Below are positions 26,837-37,700 of a stretch of DNA of 64,000 bases, piece after piece (positions within the stretch are counted from its first letter, which is position 1; every line of letters begins with the position of its first letter). The stretch comes from Bacteroidota bacterium (GTDB lineage: Bacteria > Bacteroidota > Bacteroidia > B-17B0 > Aurantibacillaceae), in NCBI GenBank assembly GCA_018267825.1, contig JAFDXR010000009.1:1-64000 (forward strand), read 5' to 3'. The position numbers were made by a program, and so were the translations under genes. Under the pieces are notes generated by a model that did no database searches, was not told where the DNA came from, and saw only the letters and a program-made list of their open reading frames with translations.

Positions 26837-27203
26837 GTGGTTTTTTGTAATGCACAAACAGGTTGATCCAGATCAGCCTCGATTTCCGGAAAATCCAGGG
26901 GAAGAGGAGGAGTACTGCTCCCAGGAAAATAAACAGAAATGTGGTGGTGCTTAAGTCCAGCAAAAGCACCGTGAGAATAAATAAGCCTACTCCCAGGGCA
27001 ATATTGAGGCCGTAGCTCACGTACATGGCACCATAATAAAATCCGGTTTCACGTTCATATTGTTCGCCACATTTCGGGCAATGCAGATGCATTTTCGTGA
27101 GATCCTTTAAATCGTATGGATTATTGTTGATGAAAAAATCGCCTTCGTGACAACGTGGACATTTGTTGTTGAGGATTGAATATAAACGGGTTTCTTTAAA
27201 CAT
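26829..27203 (-). CDS. DUF983 zinc-ribbon membrane protein
   Basis: A 124-residue DUF983 protein. Two CxxC pairs (Cys15/Cys18 and Cys42/Cys45) form a zinc-ribbon-like head. It is followed by two hydrophobic helices at about 55-80 and 85-105 and a basic tail. The function of the family is unknown; members are often found near respiratory genes in alphaproteobacteria, but there is no such context here. Confidence 0.85.
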   Translation of the reverse strand: MFKETRLYSILNNKCPRCHEGDFFINNNPYDLKDLTKMHLHCPKCGEQYERETGFYYGAMYVSYGLNIALGVGLFILTVLLLDLSTTTFLFIFLGAVLLLFPWIFRKSRLIWINLFVHYKKPLT

Positions 27204-27259
27204 AGATCAAAGGTAAAATATCAACAGGTACAGGGCTTGTACTTATCAGGGTAAAAATA

Positions 27260-28132
27260 TCACTTTTCAACGATTTTTAACCGGGACTTTCTGAATTCAA
27301 ACGGCGTCATGTGTTCATGCTTTTTAAAGAAACGCGTGAAGTAAGAAGCGGTCTGGAAACTCAGGTGATCACTGATCTGGGTTACACTCAGGGCCGAGTG
27401 GAGCAGGAGCCGTTTGGTTTCGAGCATGATTCTCTCGGAGAGCAGTGTCTTGGATGATTTTCCGGTTTCCTTTTTGCAAAGACTGTTGAGGTAATTGGGG
27501 GTAATGTTGAGCTGTGATGCATAAAACGAAAGCTCATGTTCTTCGTGATAATAGGTGTCGAGGAGGAGCTCATACTGCCTGACGATATTCTCGTGCCCGG
27601 GCTTTGTGGGCCTGGTTTGAATGAGGTCTGAGAGTTTGTAAAGAAAAGAACACATGAGGTGTTTCATTATACCACTGTGATGGGCACTGTGATTTTCATA
27701 TTCGTGCAGCAGCCATTCAAACCATTGAGTGATTTGCGGCCGTTGTTTTTTCTGGATCAGGTAAAGCGGTTCGTTGAAATGGCTGTGAAAGAAAGGCCAT
27801 TGTTCTTCTACTTTCATGGAGTCGCTGTAAAAGGTTTCCTTGCTGAAAAAAAGTACATAGCCTTTCATGGCTGAACGTATATTCCATTCATGAATCTGGC
27901 CCGGCGACATCACATAAAGTTGTCCCGCTTCGAAGGCATAGGTCTTGAAGTCGATGGTATGCGTGCCTTTGCCGGAGCTGATATAGAGCAGGTAGTAAAA
28001 GTCGTGGCGATGCGGAAAATGAACACCGGCAATGTTCTTTAAATGATCTTCAAAGCGCAGGAGCTCAATATGACCAATCTTGGAAGGCTTACAACTGATG
28101 GTTTGCAGCGTATAAACCGGTATTTTTTTCAT
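27260..28132 (-). CDS. AraC family transcriptional regulator
   Basis: A 290-residue regulator. An N-terminal cupin ligand domain (about 25-110; HFPHRHDFYYLLYISSGKGTHTIDF) is joined to a C-terminal double helix-turn-helix of AraC type (about 185-285), with LNITPNYLNSLCKKETGKS in the first HTH and ISDHLSFQTASYFTRFFKKH in the second. It overlaps the MBL-rhodanese gene by an ATGA, so it is translated with the sulfur operon and most likely controls it, though the inducer cannot be read from sequence. Confidence 0.92.
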   Translation of the reverse strand: MKKIPVYTLQTISCKPSKIGHIELLRFEDHLKNIAGVHFPHRHDFYYLLYISSGKGTHTIDFKTYAFEAGQLYVMSPGQIHEWNIRSAMKGYVLFFSKETFYSDSMKVEEQWPFFHSHFNEPLYLIQKKQRPQITQWFEWLLHEYENHSAHHSGIMKHLMCSFLYKLSDLIQTRPTKPGHENIVRQYELLLDTYYHEEHELSFYASQLNITPNYLNSLCKKETGKSSKTLLSERIMLETKRLLLHSALSVTQISDHLSFQTASYFTRFFKKHEHMTPFEFRKSRLKIVEK

Positions 28133-29535
28133 ACACCCTTCGACTGGCAGGCAAACTGTGTTGTAGGGATTCCGGCTTTCTGAATGGCACCGAATCCTCC
28201 GGCAATATCAATGAGGTTGGTGAATCCCTGTCCCTGGAGGATAGAGGCCGTAATCATGCTCCTGTATCCGCCGGCGCAGTGAATGTAATACGGTGCGTGT
28301 TTATCGAGGCTATCGAACCAGTCGCTGATAAAATCAAGGGGTTTGTTCGGCACATCATTCAGGTGCTGAGCTTTGTATTCGCCGGGTTTTCTCACGTCCA
28401 GAATATTCAGTTTGGAATTTGCGAGTTCATTGGCAAATTCAACTGCCGAAATGGATTTGATGGATGCTGTATGTTTTCCGGCCTGTTTCCATGCCTCCAT
28501 ACCACCATGCAGGTAGCCGATGCTGTTATCATACCCCACGCGGCTCAGGCGCATTACGGTTTCGTGTTCGCGGCCTTCGGGAGTTACCAGTATAATGGCC
28601 TGGTTAATATTCCGGATCAGGGCGCCCACCCATGGGGCAAACTGCCCGTCTATACCAATGAAGAGCGCTCCCGGAATATGTTCGCGGGCAAACTCCTGCG
28701 GTTTACGTACATCGAGTACAATCACATCACCGGTATTGAGCAGGTGTGTAATCTCATCGGGGCTCAGTGATTTGTGACCCTTGCTGATCACCTCGTCAAA
28801 CTGCAGGTATCCCGATTTATTCAAAGCGGCATTTTTCGCAAAGTATTGCGGAGGCGGCAATATGTCGGACGTTAGTTCTTTAATAAAATCCTGTTTACTG
28901 ATATCAGAAAGTGCATAGTTCTGCTTTTTCTGATTGCCCAGTGTGTCAAATGTTTCCTTGCTCATGTTTTTGCCACAGGCAGAGCCTGCGCCGTGGGCAG
29001 GGTAAACAATCACATCATCCGGAAGAGGCATAATTTTGTTGCGCAGCGAATCGTAGAGCATTCCGGCAAGATCTTCCTGCGAGAGGTCCGATTTAATAGC
29101 GAGGTCCGGGCGTCCTACATCTCCAATAAAAAGGGTGTCGCCTGTAAATATGCAATATGGTTTACGGTTTTCGTCGAGCAGCAGGTAGGTGGTCGATTCG
29201 AGTGTATGGCCCGGGGTATGGAGCACTTTAATGGTGAGTTTTCCTACCTTGAACTCTTCACCATCGGTAGCCGTATAGCTATTGTAGGCAGTGGCAGCTT
29301 TAGGACCAAATACGATGCGTGCATTGGTTTTATTGGCGAGGTCAACGTGGCCCGACACAAAGTCGGCGTGGAAATGAGTTTCGAAGATATACTTGATAGC
29401 AGCATGGTCCTTTTTAGCCCTTTCTACATAAGGGGCATATTCCCGCAAGGGGTCAATAATGGCAGCCTCACCTTCCGACTGGATATAATAAGCGCCCTGA
29501 GCTAAACAGCTTGTATAATTTTGCTCTACAACCAT
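28129..29535 (-). CDS. MBL-fold hydrolase with two rhodanese domains (persulfide dioxygenase-like)
   Basis: A 468-residue fusion. The N-terminal beta-lactamase-fold domain (about 1-240) has THFHADFVSGH (His54, His56, Asp58), HTPGHTLEST and FTGDTLF, as in ETHE1/CstB persulfide dioxygenases. Two rhodanese domains follow. The first (about 262-355) has no cysteine at the active loop (VTPEGRE), so it is probably structural. The second (about 370-460) keeps Cys420 in HCAGGYRS. In CstB-type enzymes this layout oxidises persulfides and transfers sulfane sulfur. It sits between TauE and the AraC regulator in one operon, which supports sulfur detoxification. Confidence 0.9.
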   Translation of the reverse strand: MVVEQNYTSCLAQGAYYIQSEGEAAIIDPLREYAPYVERAKKDHAAIKYIFETHFHADFVSGHVDLANKTNARIVFGPKAATAYNSYTATDGEEFKVGKLTIKVLHTPGHTLESTTYLLLDENRKPYCIFTGDTLFIGDVGRPDLAIKSDLSQEDLAGMLYDSLRNKIMPLPDDVIVYPAHGAGSACGKNMSKETFDTLGNQKKQNYALSDISKQDFIKELTSDILPPPQYFAKNAALNKSGYLQFDEVISKGHKSLSPDEITHLLNTGDVIVLDVRKPQEFAREHIPGALFIGIDGQFAPWVGALIRNINQAIILVTPEGREHETVMRLSRVGYDNSIGYLHGGMEAWKQAGKHTASIKSISAVEFANELANSKLNILDVRKPGEYKAQHLNDVPNKPLDFISDWFDSLDKHAPYYIHCAGGYRSMITASILQGQGFTNLIDIAGGFGAIQKAGIPTTQFACQSKGV

Positions 29536-29543
29536 GATAAATG

Positions 29544-30359
29544 CTAACTAAGAAAAAGTTCTTTGATGAATACAAAAATACCAACAATTAAGGTAAACCA
29601 CCCAAAACCTTTCTTCAATTTATTAACCTGTATTCGGTAGGACAACTGGGTTCCTATCAGGATTCCGAACACACAAAGCAGGGTTACAAAGGTCAGGAAA
29701 CGCCAGTCGATGTCCATGTGGCCTACGTTTCCGGTGAATCCTACGAGCGAATTGATGGCAATGATGCTCAGGGAGGTACCGATGGCTTTTTTCATGGGAA
29801 CCCTCACAAAGAACACCAGTACAGGTATAATAATAAACCCGCCACCGGCCCCGACAAAGCCCGACAATATCCCCACAAATACACCTAATATGATCACAAA
29901 AGGAATTCTCAACGGGGACCGCGAGAACTCATCCCACATGAGGTCTTTTTTTACGGCATTCGACCGTTTTTTGATCATGCTGTAGGAAGAAGACAGGATC
30001 AGAGCGGAAAACACGCACATAATCACAAGTTGCTTGGTGGCTTCGAAACCGCCTATTGTGAAAAATACGGGGGGTAAGGCCGGAATCACGAATTTACGGA
30101 CACTGAATACCGTAATCATGGATGGTATGGCAAACTGGATGAGTGCTTCCACACTGATATCGCCTTTCTTCAGGAAAGAAAAAGCACCGATGAGTGAGGT
30201 AAAACCAACAATGAACAGGGAATAGCCGGTGGCTACATCTGCTGGGAGATGCAGAAGGTACACCAGTACCGGAACGCCCAGAATGGAACCGCCCCCGCCA
30301 ATAAGGCCAAGTACAATGCCTATCAGGAGAAACAGGCCGTATGCAAAAATAAGGTCCAC
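29544..30359 (-). CDS. TauE/SafE family sulfite exporter-like permease
   Basis: A 271-residue membrane protein with about eight helices and the repeated family motif seen as GLIGGGGSILGVPVLVYLL (about 19-37) and GFVGAGGGFIIIPVLVFF (second half). TauE/SafE proteins move sulfite, sulfoacetate or other organosulfur anions. The start is GTG 30359. The MBL-rhodanese gene follows after 8 bp, so a product of persulfide oxidation such as sulfite is a natural candidate substrate (inference). Confidence 0.88.
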   Translation of the reverse strand: MDLIFAYGLFLLIGIVLGLIGGGGSILGVPVLVYLLHLPADVATGYSLFIVGFTSLIGAFSFLKKGDISVEALIQFAIPSMITVFSVRKFVIPALPPVFFTIGGFEATKQLVIMCVFSALILSSSYSMIKKRSNAVKKDLMWDEFSRSPLRIPFVIILGVFVGILSGFVGAGGGFIIIPVLVFFVRVPMKKAIGTSLSIIAINSLVGFTGNVGHMDIDWRFLTFVTLLCVFGILIGTQLSYRIQVNKLKKGFGWFTLIVGIFVFIKELFLS

Positions 30360-30382
30360 GCGGGGGGGATGAAAAAAGGGAA

Positions 30383-30823
30383 TTAACCCAGGATTTCTTT
30401 CACAAGCTGCGAAACAAGTTTATTGTCGGCGCGGCCTGCAAATGCTTTGGATGCGGCACCCATTACCTTGCCCATATCGGCAGCGCTTGTTGCACCAACC
30501 TGTGCTACAATATTTTTAAGTTCGGCTTTGATTTCGGCTTCACTGAGTTGCTGCGGAAGGTATTCCTCCATGATTTTAGCCTGGAAAGCTTCTACTTCTG
30601 CCAGATCCGGACGGTTCTGCTGGGTATAGATATCGGCACTTTCCTTGCGTTTTTTTACTTCTTTCTGGATGGCTTTAACAGCGCTATCTTCACTAAGGCC
30701 TTCCGGCGATGTTTTTAATAATAAAATAACAGATTTAATGGCGCGAACGGCTTCCAGACGTTTGCTGTCTTTGGCCAGCATAGATGCTTTTACATCCGCA
30801 TTGATTTTTTCTTCTATTCCCAT
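30383..30823 (-). CDS. GatB/YqeY domain protein
   Basis: A 146-residue YqeY-type protein, homologous to the tRNA-binding tail of GatB. Family features are the N-terminal IEEKINADVKASMLAKD...LEAVRAIKSVILL, the EVKKRKESADIY helix, and the C-terminal MGKVMGAASKAFAGRADNK segment. A role in aminoacyl-tRNA handling is presumed but not shown. The ATG is at 30823; the gap to vanZ is 24 bp. Confidence 0.93.
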   Translation of the reverse strand: MGIEEKINADVKASMLAKDSKRLEAVRAIKSVILLLKTSPEGLSEDSAVKAIQKEVKKRKESADIYTQQNRPDLAEVEAFQAKIMEEYLPQQLSEAEIKAELKNIVAQVGATSAADMGKVMGAASKAFAGRADNKLVSQLVKEILG

Positions 30824-30847
30824 AATGGTGTAATTTACCTCACTAAG

Positions 30848-31243
30848 TTACACCTTCGCCACGGGATCGTGAAAGAATTTGGCATTAATTTTTCTAAAAA
30901 AAAGAATCGCCATCACGCAGCCAAAACTATTGGCTATAAAGTCGAACCAGTCGGCACTGCGCTGACTGAAAACCGTTGCCTGCATAATTTCAAGCGAGCC
31001 TCCATAGGCCACGCAGGATGCCAGAATAATATAACGCATGGATGCACTTTTATGGTTCAGGGCAAGCATCCAGAGCGTTTGTAAAACAAAGAAAATAGAA
31101 GCATGCACAAACTTGTCGAAACTGATGAGCTCGAGCCAGGTGGTTGTAGGGATGTAACGGCCCGGTATACAACACAGGCCAAAAATGACAGCCGTCCAGG
31201 ATAATGCAAAATAAACGGCATTTTTTTTAATAAAGGAAAACAT
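30848..31243 (-). CDS. VanZ-like membrane protein
   Basis: A 131-residue VanZ-family protein with four hydrophobic helices. The family hallmark FDKFVHASIFFVLQTLWML (residues 43-61) and a later SLEIMQATVFSQRSADWFDFIANSFG region are present. VanZ homologs confer low-level teicoplanin resistance in enterococci, but the cellular role is generally unknown. It lies in the recurring ruvA-sprA-gcvH-vanZ order. A strong terminator for gcvH lies just upstream, so transcription here is by readthrough or an unseen promoter. Confidence 0.85.
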   Translation of the reverse strand: MFSFIKKNAVYFALSWTAVIFGLCCIPGRYIPTTTWLELISFDKFVHASIFFVLQTLWMLALNHKSASMRYIILASCVAYGGSLEIMQATVFSQRSADWFDFIANSFGCVMAILFFRKINAKFFHDPVAKV

Positions 31244-31253
31244 GGTTTCTGCT

Positions 31254-31287
31254 CATAAAAAAACCCTTCTTTGAAAAAGAAGGGTTT
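31254..31287 (-). terminator. Terminator of gcvH
   Basis: On the minus strand, AAACCCTTCTTT (31287-31276) and AAAGAAGGGTTT (31272-31261) form a perfect 12-bp stem with a 3-base loop, then a run of seven T. It is placed 22 bp after the gcvH stop. Confidence 0.92.
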
Positions 31288-31309
31288 ATGCATTTAATTC
31301 ATATAAAAA

Positions 31310-31690
31310 TCAGGCGCCAACCAATGCTTTGTATGCATCAGCGCTTAACAGTTCACTTAATTCAGCAGGGTTGCTGATCGCAATTTTAATCATCCATCCT
31401 TTTCCATAAGGATCAGTATTTACGCTTTCCGGGGCACTGTCGATGTCTTTATTCATTTCGAGTACTTTACCTGTAACCGGCATAAACAGATCTGATACGG
31501 TTTTCACTGCTTCCACAGTTCCGAATACAGCTTCTTTTTCTACTTCGTCACCAACCGTGGTGATGTCAACATAAACGATATCGCCAAGTTCTTTCTGAGC
31601 GAAATCTGTTATACCAATATAGGCTTCATTGCCTTCTACACGCACCCACTCATGGTCTTTTGTGTATTTAAGTTCTGCTGGGAAATTCAT
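31310..31690 (-). CDS. gcvH: Glycine cleavage system H protein
   Basis: A 126-residue lipoyl carrier of the glycine cleavage system. The lipoylated lysine lies in [19 protein letters not shown]. The start ([24 protein letters not shown]) and the end ([18 protein letters not shown]) are standard. Its lipoyl group would be made by the LipA encoded at 18.3 kb. It has its own -7 box and terminator, so it is a single-gene unit downstream of sprA. Confidence 0.97.
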   Translation of the reverse strand: MNFPAELKYTKDHEWVRVEGNEAYIGITDFAQKELGDIVYVDITTVGDEVEKEAVFGTVEAVKTVSDLFMPVTGKVLEMNKDIDSAPESVNTDPYGKGWMIKIAISNPAELSELLSADAYKALVGA

Positions 31691-31709
31691 TTTTCAGGTG
31701 ATTTTTAGG

Positions 31710-31717
31710 CAAATATA
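31710..31717 (-). promoter_or_regulatory. -7 promoter box of gcvH
   Basis: The minus strand reads TATATTTG, a full TAnnTTTG match, 20 bp upstream of the gcvH ATG and just after the end of sprA. Confidence 0.6.
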
Positions 31718-31732
31718 ACTATTATTCACGGA

Positions 31733-34700
31733 CTACAAATTAAATCTCAGACTGAACCCGGCGTTGGTATTCGCTGTCGGGAATGTAGCCGAGGTTTGCG
31801 GTTTGGTACGGATCCAGTCGTAGAAGAAACGCAGGTTAATATTCTGGGTCAGCTGATAATCAATAGACGATTTCAGTGTGATAATGTTCTGACCGCTGGT
31901 TGGCGTACTGATCTCATCGACAATACGGCGAATAACAGTCATATTACGGCGATACGAAATATCCACCTTGATATTGAGATCGCTTTGTAATGGCTGTCCC
32001 TTGATCTTGATCGCATTGATCTTCAGTTTCGGATATTTATAACCTGCCCCGATAATGTATTCCTGGCCTTTGGTTTCGATAATCTGTGGTCCGGTAATAT
32101 TCAGGTTCACGGTTTTGTCGCGCTTCACTTCAAAGTTACCCTGCCAGCCCGGTTTATTGAATTTCAGATCCACTTTAATGAGCGGGCTGAATGCCTCACT
32201 GATCGTGGCGCCTGTAATGGTGTACTTAGGGTTGAAGTTAGACGATTGTTGCGTGCCGCCAATCACCGGGTTTTCAACCGGGCTGCGTGTACCCTGGCCT
32301 TCTACATAAAGCAGGTTGTTGCCATAACCGCCGAGGGTGTATGTTGAGCGGTATGCGTGGCGGATGGTAATCGACTGGAAGAGCTTTTTCATGGCCTTCA
32401 GCTTGCCCAATCCATCCCACGATACGCTATAGTTCGGCATTGGCACACCATTGAACATTTTGTCGGTCCCTACACCCTTCAGATTCCGGCCGGTGTATGT
32501 TTTGTAAAATGCACCGAGCAATACATCCTGTTGCGTGTTGTTGTAACCATCCTGGTATTCGCGTAACTGGCCCTTCTCATCAATGTATGTTTTTGTACCG
32601 CTTGAGAACTGGTTCTGTGCACTGAGTTGTTTGGCAATATCCGGACGAATGAGGAGGAATTCATCAAACAGTTTGGAATTGGTACCCTTCGGACTGTCTT
32701 TAAACGACTGCCCCAATGTAAACACACTGATGCTGTAGTTACCGGTAAGGTTACGGCTGTCTTCCACAAAACGGTTTGTTATAGTGTCGAAACGGAGATA
32801 CGACGATTCATTTCGCCCGCGTGTATACGTTCCGTTCACCTCAATTTTTAAACTGCTGTGAGGTTCAATATTGGCCCTGTAGGTAAAGTTCTGCGTAAAT
32901 GTTTTCGTATAAGGCAGGTTCTGATTCGGGTTCTTCACGAGCCAGTCTTTTTGTTCGGCACGTGTGCGGATATCGCCTTCCATACCGCTTACAAACTGCC
33001 AGCCCGGTGCCATATCGGCCCCCCTGTCCATACCGAGTGTACGCGAGCTTGGATTAAAGCCCGGAAGCCCTACACCATTCTGTTCCTGGTATGTTACCGA
33101 TACCTGCTTAAGCATCATGATGCCTTTACAGATCAGTTCTACGAGGTCTTTTGCCGAGTTTTTATCATCTTTTTTGGTACTGTCGTTGGCTGCAGGTTTT
33201 GTTTCCAGACCTTTGCCGGTTGTATTGCCTTTCTGTGCTCCGCCTTTTCCATCATCTTTTTTACCACCCAGTCCGGTTGTATTTACTTTCCGGAAGAATG
33301 GAATTTTGTTGTAAAGCGTGGTCATGTTCAATGTTCCGTTCAGGGCTTTTGTATTGGTATTCTGAATGGTGTTACCAACCTGTTCGGCCGCGTATGGTCT
33401 GCGCATCCAGGTATATGTACCACTGTAGCGTGCATTGGCATTGATGAAATCGAAAATCGGAATTTTGTTGATCGGAATCTGGTAGTTCAGGTTCATCTGG
33501 TGCCTGTACTGCGTTGTGGCATTGGTTCCGAGTTTCAACAGGTTGTCTTTGATCGAATCTCTTTTCTCGCGTGTGTCAATGGCATTGCGTGGTTCCAGGA
33601 TCCTGCCATCATTGTTGGCAGTGAAATCGAATTTCAGGTTTTTGGTAATGTTCCACTGCGTGTCGTAAGCACGTGTAATGGTAAATGTCTTGTTGAACTG
33701 AGGCGTGGTAAGACTCGCATCATTGGTATAGAAGCTTGTATTGTCACGATTCAGTAATTCGCTGTAGCTGCGGTTTACATCCATATTGAACCCGAAGCGG
33801 CTTGGCAGCGGCGTGACGTTGATGTCTTTGATGAGGGCAAGCCATTTGTTGTTCAGAATTTTGGATGTGGTTTTCTTAAACGGCTGCCATGGTTTGCTGG
33901 TTACCTGGTAGTTGTAAGCAACAGACCCCCTGTATTGTTTCACAATGCTGTGGTCAATATTCACACTGCGTCGGGTTATTTCATTGTAAGCGTATGTAAA
34001 ACTGATGTTCGATAAATCCCATGGCATTGGTTTGGCGCCATCGCGTTTCAAACCGTCAATCCTTACATTGGAGAAGTTATAGCCGCGACGCTGCGTAATA
34101 TCCTGGGTGTTGTGCTTGATCTGCCGTTTGTCAGATTCCGAAAGGTACTGCGTTTTTTCGATGGCAGCCATGGTAATATCGGGATCCAGAGGGTTATAGA
34201 GCGGAGTGATACGTGTTTGTCCGTAGGCATAGTAGAACGGCATGTTTACTTTCCACTTGGCCGGGAAGAATTTACCAAGCTGGAATGTGGATGTCATATC
34301 CCACTGGAAATTGGTCTCACGGCTTCGCTCGCTGATTTTCTTTTCGATACTTCCGAAGAAAGGCTTGCTATAGGTTGTAGACAGTGCTACCTGCCCGAAG
34401 TCTGCCAGCTTGGCCTGGATACGGCCGGTTGTAGCCCAGCCTCCTTTATTGTTGAAGTCGGTTAAGCGAAGCTCATTTACCCATACTTCGGCAGCATGTG
34501 GCATATTGCCGTTGTCTTTCGGATTCCTGATCCCGATCATAATACTCTTGATGGTGGCCAGGTTCGGATTTCCTACAATGGTAATGAAATTGGAGCCTTC
34601 CGGTAAAGTAAACGGTTTTTGGGCCGCCACGAGATCCTTGCCTGTAGTAGCATTACGGGCTTCCTTGGCGCCGGTGATGGTTTCAAAATCAATAACAACC

Positions 34701-37700
34701 TCGTTGTTCGATGGCCACACAATTCCCTTGTCGGAGTCACTGTTTGGATCGTAATAGCCCGGTGCAGTTAAGTGCAGGGGCACTTCATATTCATAGTAGT
34801 TGTTATTGTAATCGGTACCGAGGCGAACAAACAGGGTTAAGTCGCCATCGTTCAATGGCTCATTGTTCAGTTTCTCGGCATGCACAAACATTTTCATTTT
34901 TTTGAATGAACGTACATCGAGATCCGTGTTTTTGTAAATGGCGCGGCTATCACCATCTTTCAGGTTTGTGGTGCGTAACTGCAGCGCCTGCTCATTCATC
35001 AGAACGAGGTTGGTTGTCTGAACGTTTTGTTGCTGCTGAATTCCCGGAGGGATCACATAGTTCACCGGTGTTTTCTGTCCGTTTTCCTGAACGCTAACCG
35101 CCGATACATCGAAGGTGGTTGTGTTGTCGTCGTTGGCAATGTACTCACCCGGTTTTTGCAGGTCGTACTGATAACGGCGCCAGTCGCTGCGCACCAGCTC
35201 GAAACGCGCCATCCGGCAGATGATCGGGCGATCGAACCCTCTCATAAACACACGCATAAAACGGATGGAGTTGAACCCCTCGATAGAACCAACCGATTTT
35301 TCGAATTCAGCAATTGGAATTTTAAACTGGTACCATTTTACATTCTTCTGTGTGTTGTCGACTTTAGCCGAACCATCGATCACGTTTACTATAAAGTTAT
35401 TACCTACGTTGCTTGGCGTGAGGTCGGTAGGCGAAATGTGTACGCGGTACTGGTAATAGTTTTCCGTTTCGTTGAGTGTGTTGTCTTTATTCACATCCTC
35501 AATGTTCGGAATGGTAGATGCACTTGTGTTATAGCTCTCGCCCCAATGCCCTTCTGTAGGTGAGTTGCCTTCGGGGTTATTGTATTTTTTGTAACGGCGA
35601 ACAGTTTCCAGCTGATCGTTATCGTATTGCGATCCTCTGAAAAATTTGTAGTCATCTGTACAAGGGTCATTAATCACCGATTGAATATTCGGTGCGCTAC
35701 TGTTGCCGGAATAGGAAGCCAGGCTGTTGACAAAAGCAGAGAAACGGGTTTGTTCTTCCGAATCCGAATAGCCATCATACCCGACATCCTGAAAAGGGCG
35801 GTCATTCTGATCGTTGGCAAAGGAGTTGGTTACAGGAGGCAGTGATGGTACCTTGGCCAGTTTTGATGGTGTTACAGGCAGGTTCTGCGTTTCAGCACTT
35901 TGTGCAGGAATACCGTTTTCATAACTCATCTTTCCGTCTTTCAGAATGTCTTCCGATACGTTACCGAGGTTAATATACAGATCACCGCTTGGTTTATTGT
36001 TCGGGTCCATATCAGGGTATGTAGTCGACTTATAATCTTCATTATACGGATCCATCATCCAGAACTGGATATACTCAATATTGGCAGCCTGGAAGTCGTT
36101 GGTTTCGAGTCGGCGCATGATACCACCCCAGCGTGTTTCCGGATTAGCAAGCTTACCAATATCCGTATAGGTTGGGGCGGACAAATTTGTCAGAATACCT
36201 TTCGAGTGAGCCGTAGGGCCGATTTCAAAGTTGTACGGTCCGCGTTCAGAAGGATAAAAAGCCAGATCGAGTACAGGCAGATTCACCGGTTGCCCGTTTG
36301 GTGGGGTTTTGCCGGGGAATAATTCCGTTTCGTATACCGCACGCTGGAAGTTGTTGGAGTAAATAATTTCCTTGCCTTTGTAATAGCTTGGGGTTAATCC
36401 ATCCTGGTAGCGGTAGAAGAGGGGATCGATGGTATACCAGTTGAATTGTGCGCGGTTGAAGTTGTATGAAGAGTCATCGTAAGCAATAGCCTCCGGGAAC
36501 ATGGTTGGCTGACCCTGCGGAATACTGGCCATTAACCAGTTCGTAGGACTCTTCAGATCGATCAGGGAAATACTTCCTTCAAAATCGTCGATGTAGGAGT
36601 TACCGCTTTTTCCAATAGCGCGGGCATTTCCGGGAACTAACTGGGCAAACTCACCCTGTGTGGTAATGGTACTCATTTCCTTGGTATTGATCAGGGGAAT
36701 TTTGTCAATGAGGCGTGTCAGGAATGGCGCTTCTGTTTTGTAGTTGTAGTCAGTTCCCCAGATGGTGTTTGATACAGGCTCATCACCGATGTTTACTTTT
36801 TGTGTTACCGGTTTCTCACTCAGGTGGAGCACTGTACCACCAATGGTGAGGTCCTTGTTGACTTTAAAATCGAGGCGTGTACCGAATAAGCTTTTTTGCT
36901 GCACATTAAAGAGTGAGTTACTTTCTGTTGATACCTTAATGTTGGCCCCCGAGTTCAGAATACTTTCGTTAATGATCTTAACGCGCCCGAGAGTGTAATC
37001 TACGGTATAGTCGACGTTTTCGGTCAGTTTCACACCATTGGCTGTTACCGATACCGATCCCTGCGGGATGTTCAGGGCGTTCAGCGAAATCTCGGATCCC
37101 GAGGCCGACTTGTACTGACCCTTGATTTTGTAACGGTTTTTTTCGGGGAGCTGCTGGGCTATAACCCGAGTGGAGTCATACAATTCCTGGAAAACATATT
37201 TATTGGCCCCGGGAAAATCATCCGGTGCAAATTTATTTCGAAGGTTGTTACCAAAGGGTTCTTTAGTAGAAAAATACACGCGGCCGTTGGCGGGGTTAAT
37301 GGTATAGCCCTGTATAAAGTCGAATACACCATCGGCATATTTATCACCGTTCACACTCAGTTTATCAAGCCCGAGTGTTTGTATGAGTAGTTTGCCATTT
37401 ACAGAGCCGTATGGAATATAGGGAATGTCAACACCCGTCTGGATGTTATTGTAGTACACATCGAGTTTAAAATCCTGTGAGTTCAGGTTGTATGCGCCCA
37501 GCGAATACACGTTTTTCATCATGAGTTGCCAGGTGTGGAAATGCGGGTTGGTAACCGATGCAGACTTTAATAATTTGAGGAAAAGCGTTTGACTCCCTGC
37601 CGGAAACTGGTCGCTGAACTCACCCACCTGGTAAACCTTGCCGCCGTATGTATACTGATAAGCCACGGCCACGGCCTGGTCGTTGTTAATCGTCTGGTTA

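Noticed and set aside
32858..33757. 299-residue plus-strand ORF opposite sprA
   Set aside because: It is antisense to a continuous, well-conserved SprA frame. It is Cys/Phe/Val-rich as expected of a complement shadow and has no promoter or family.
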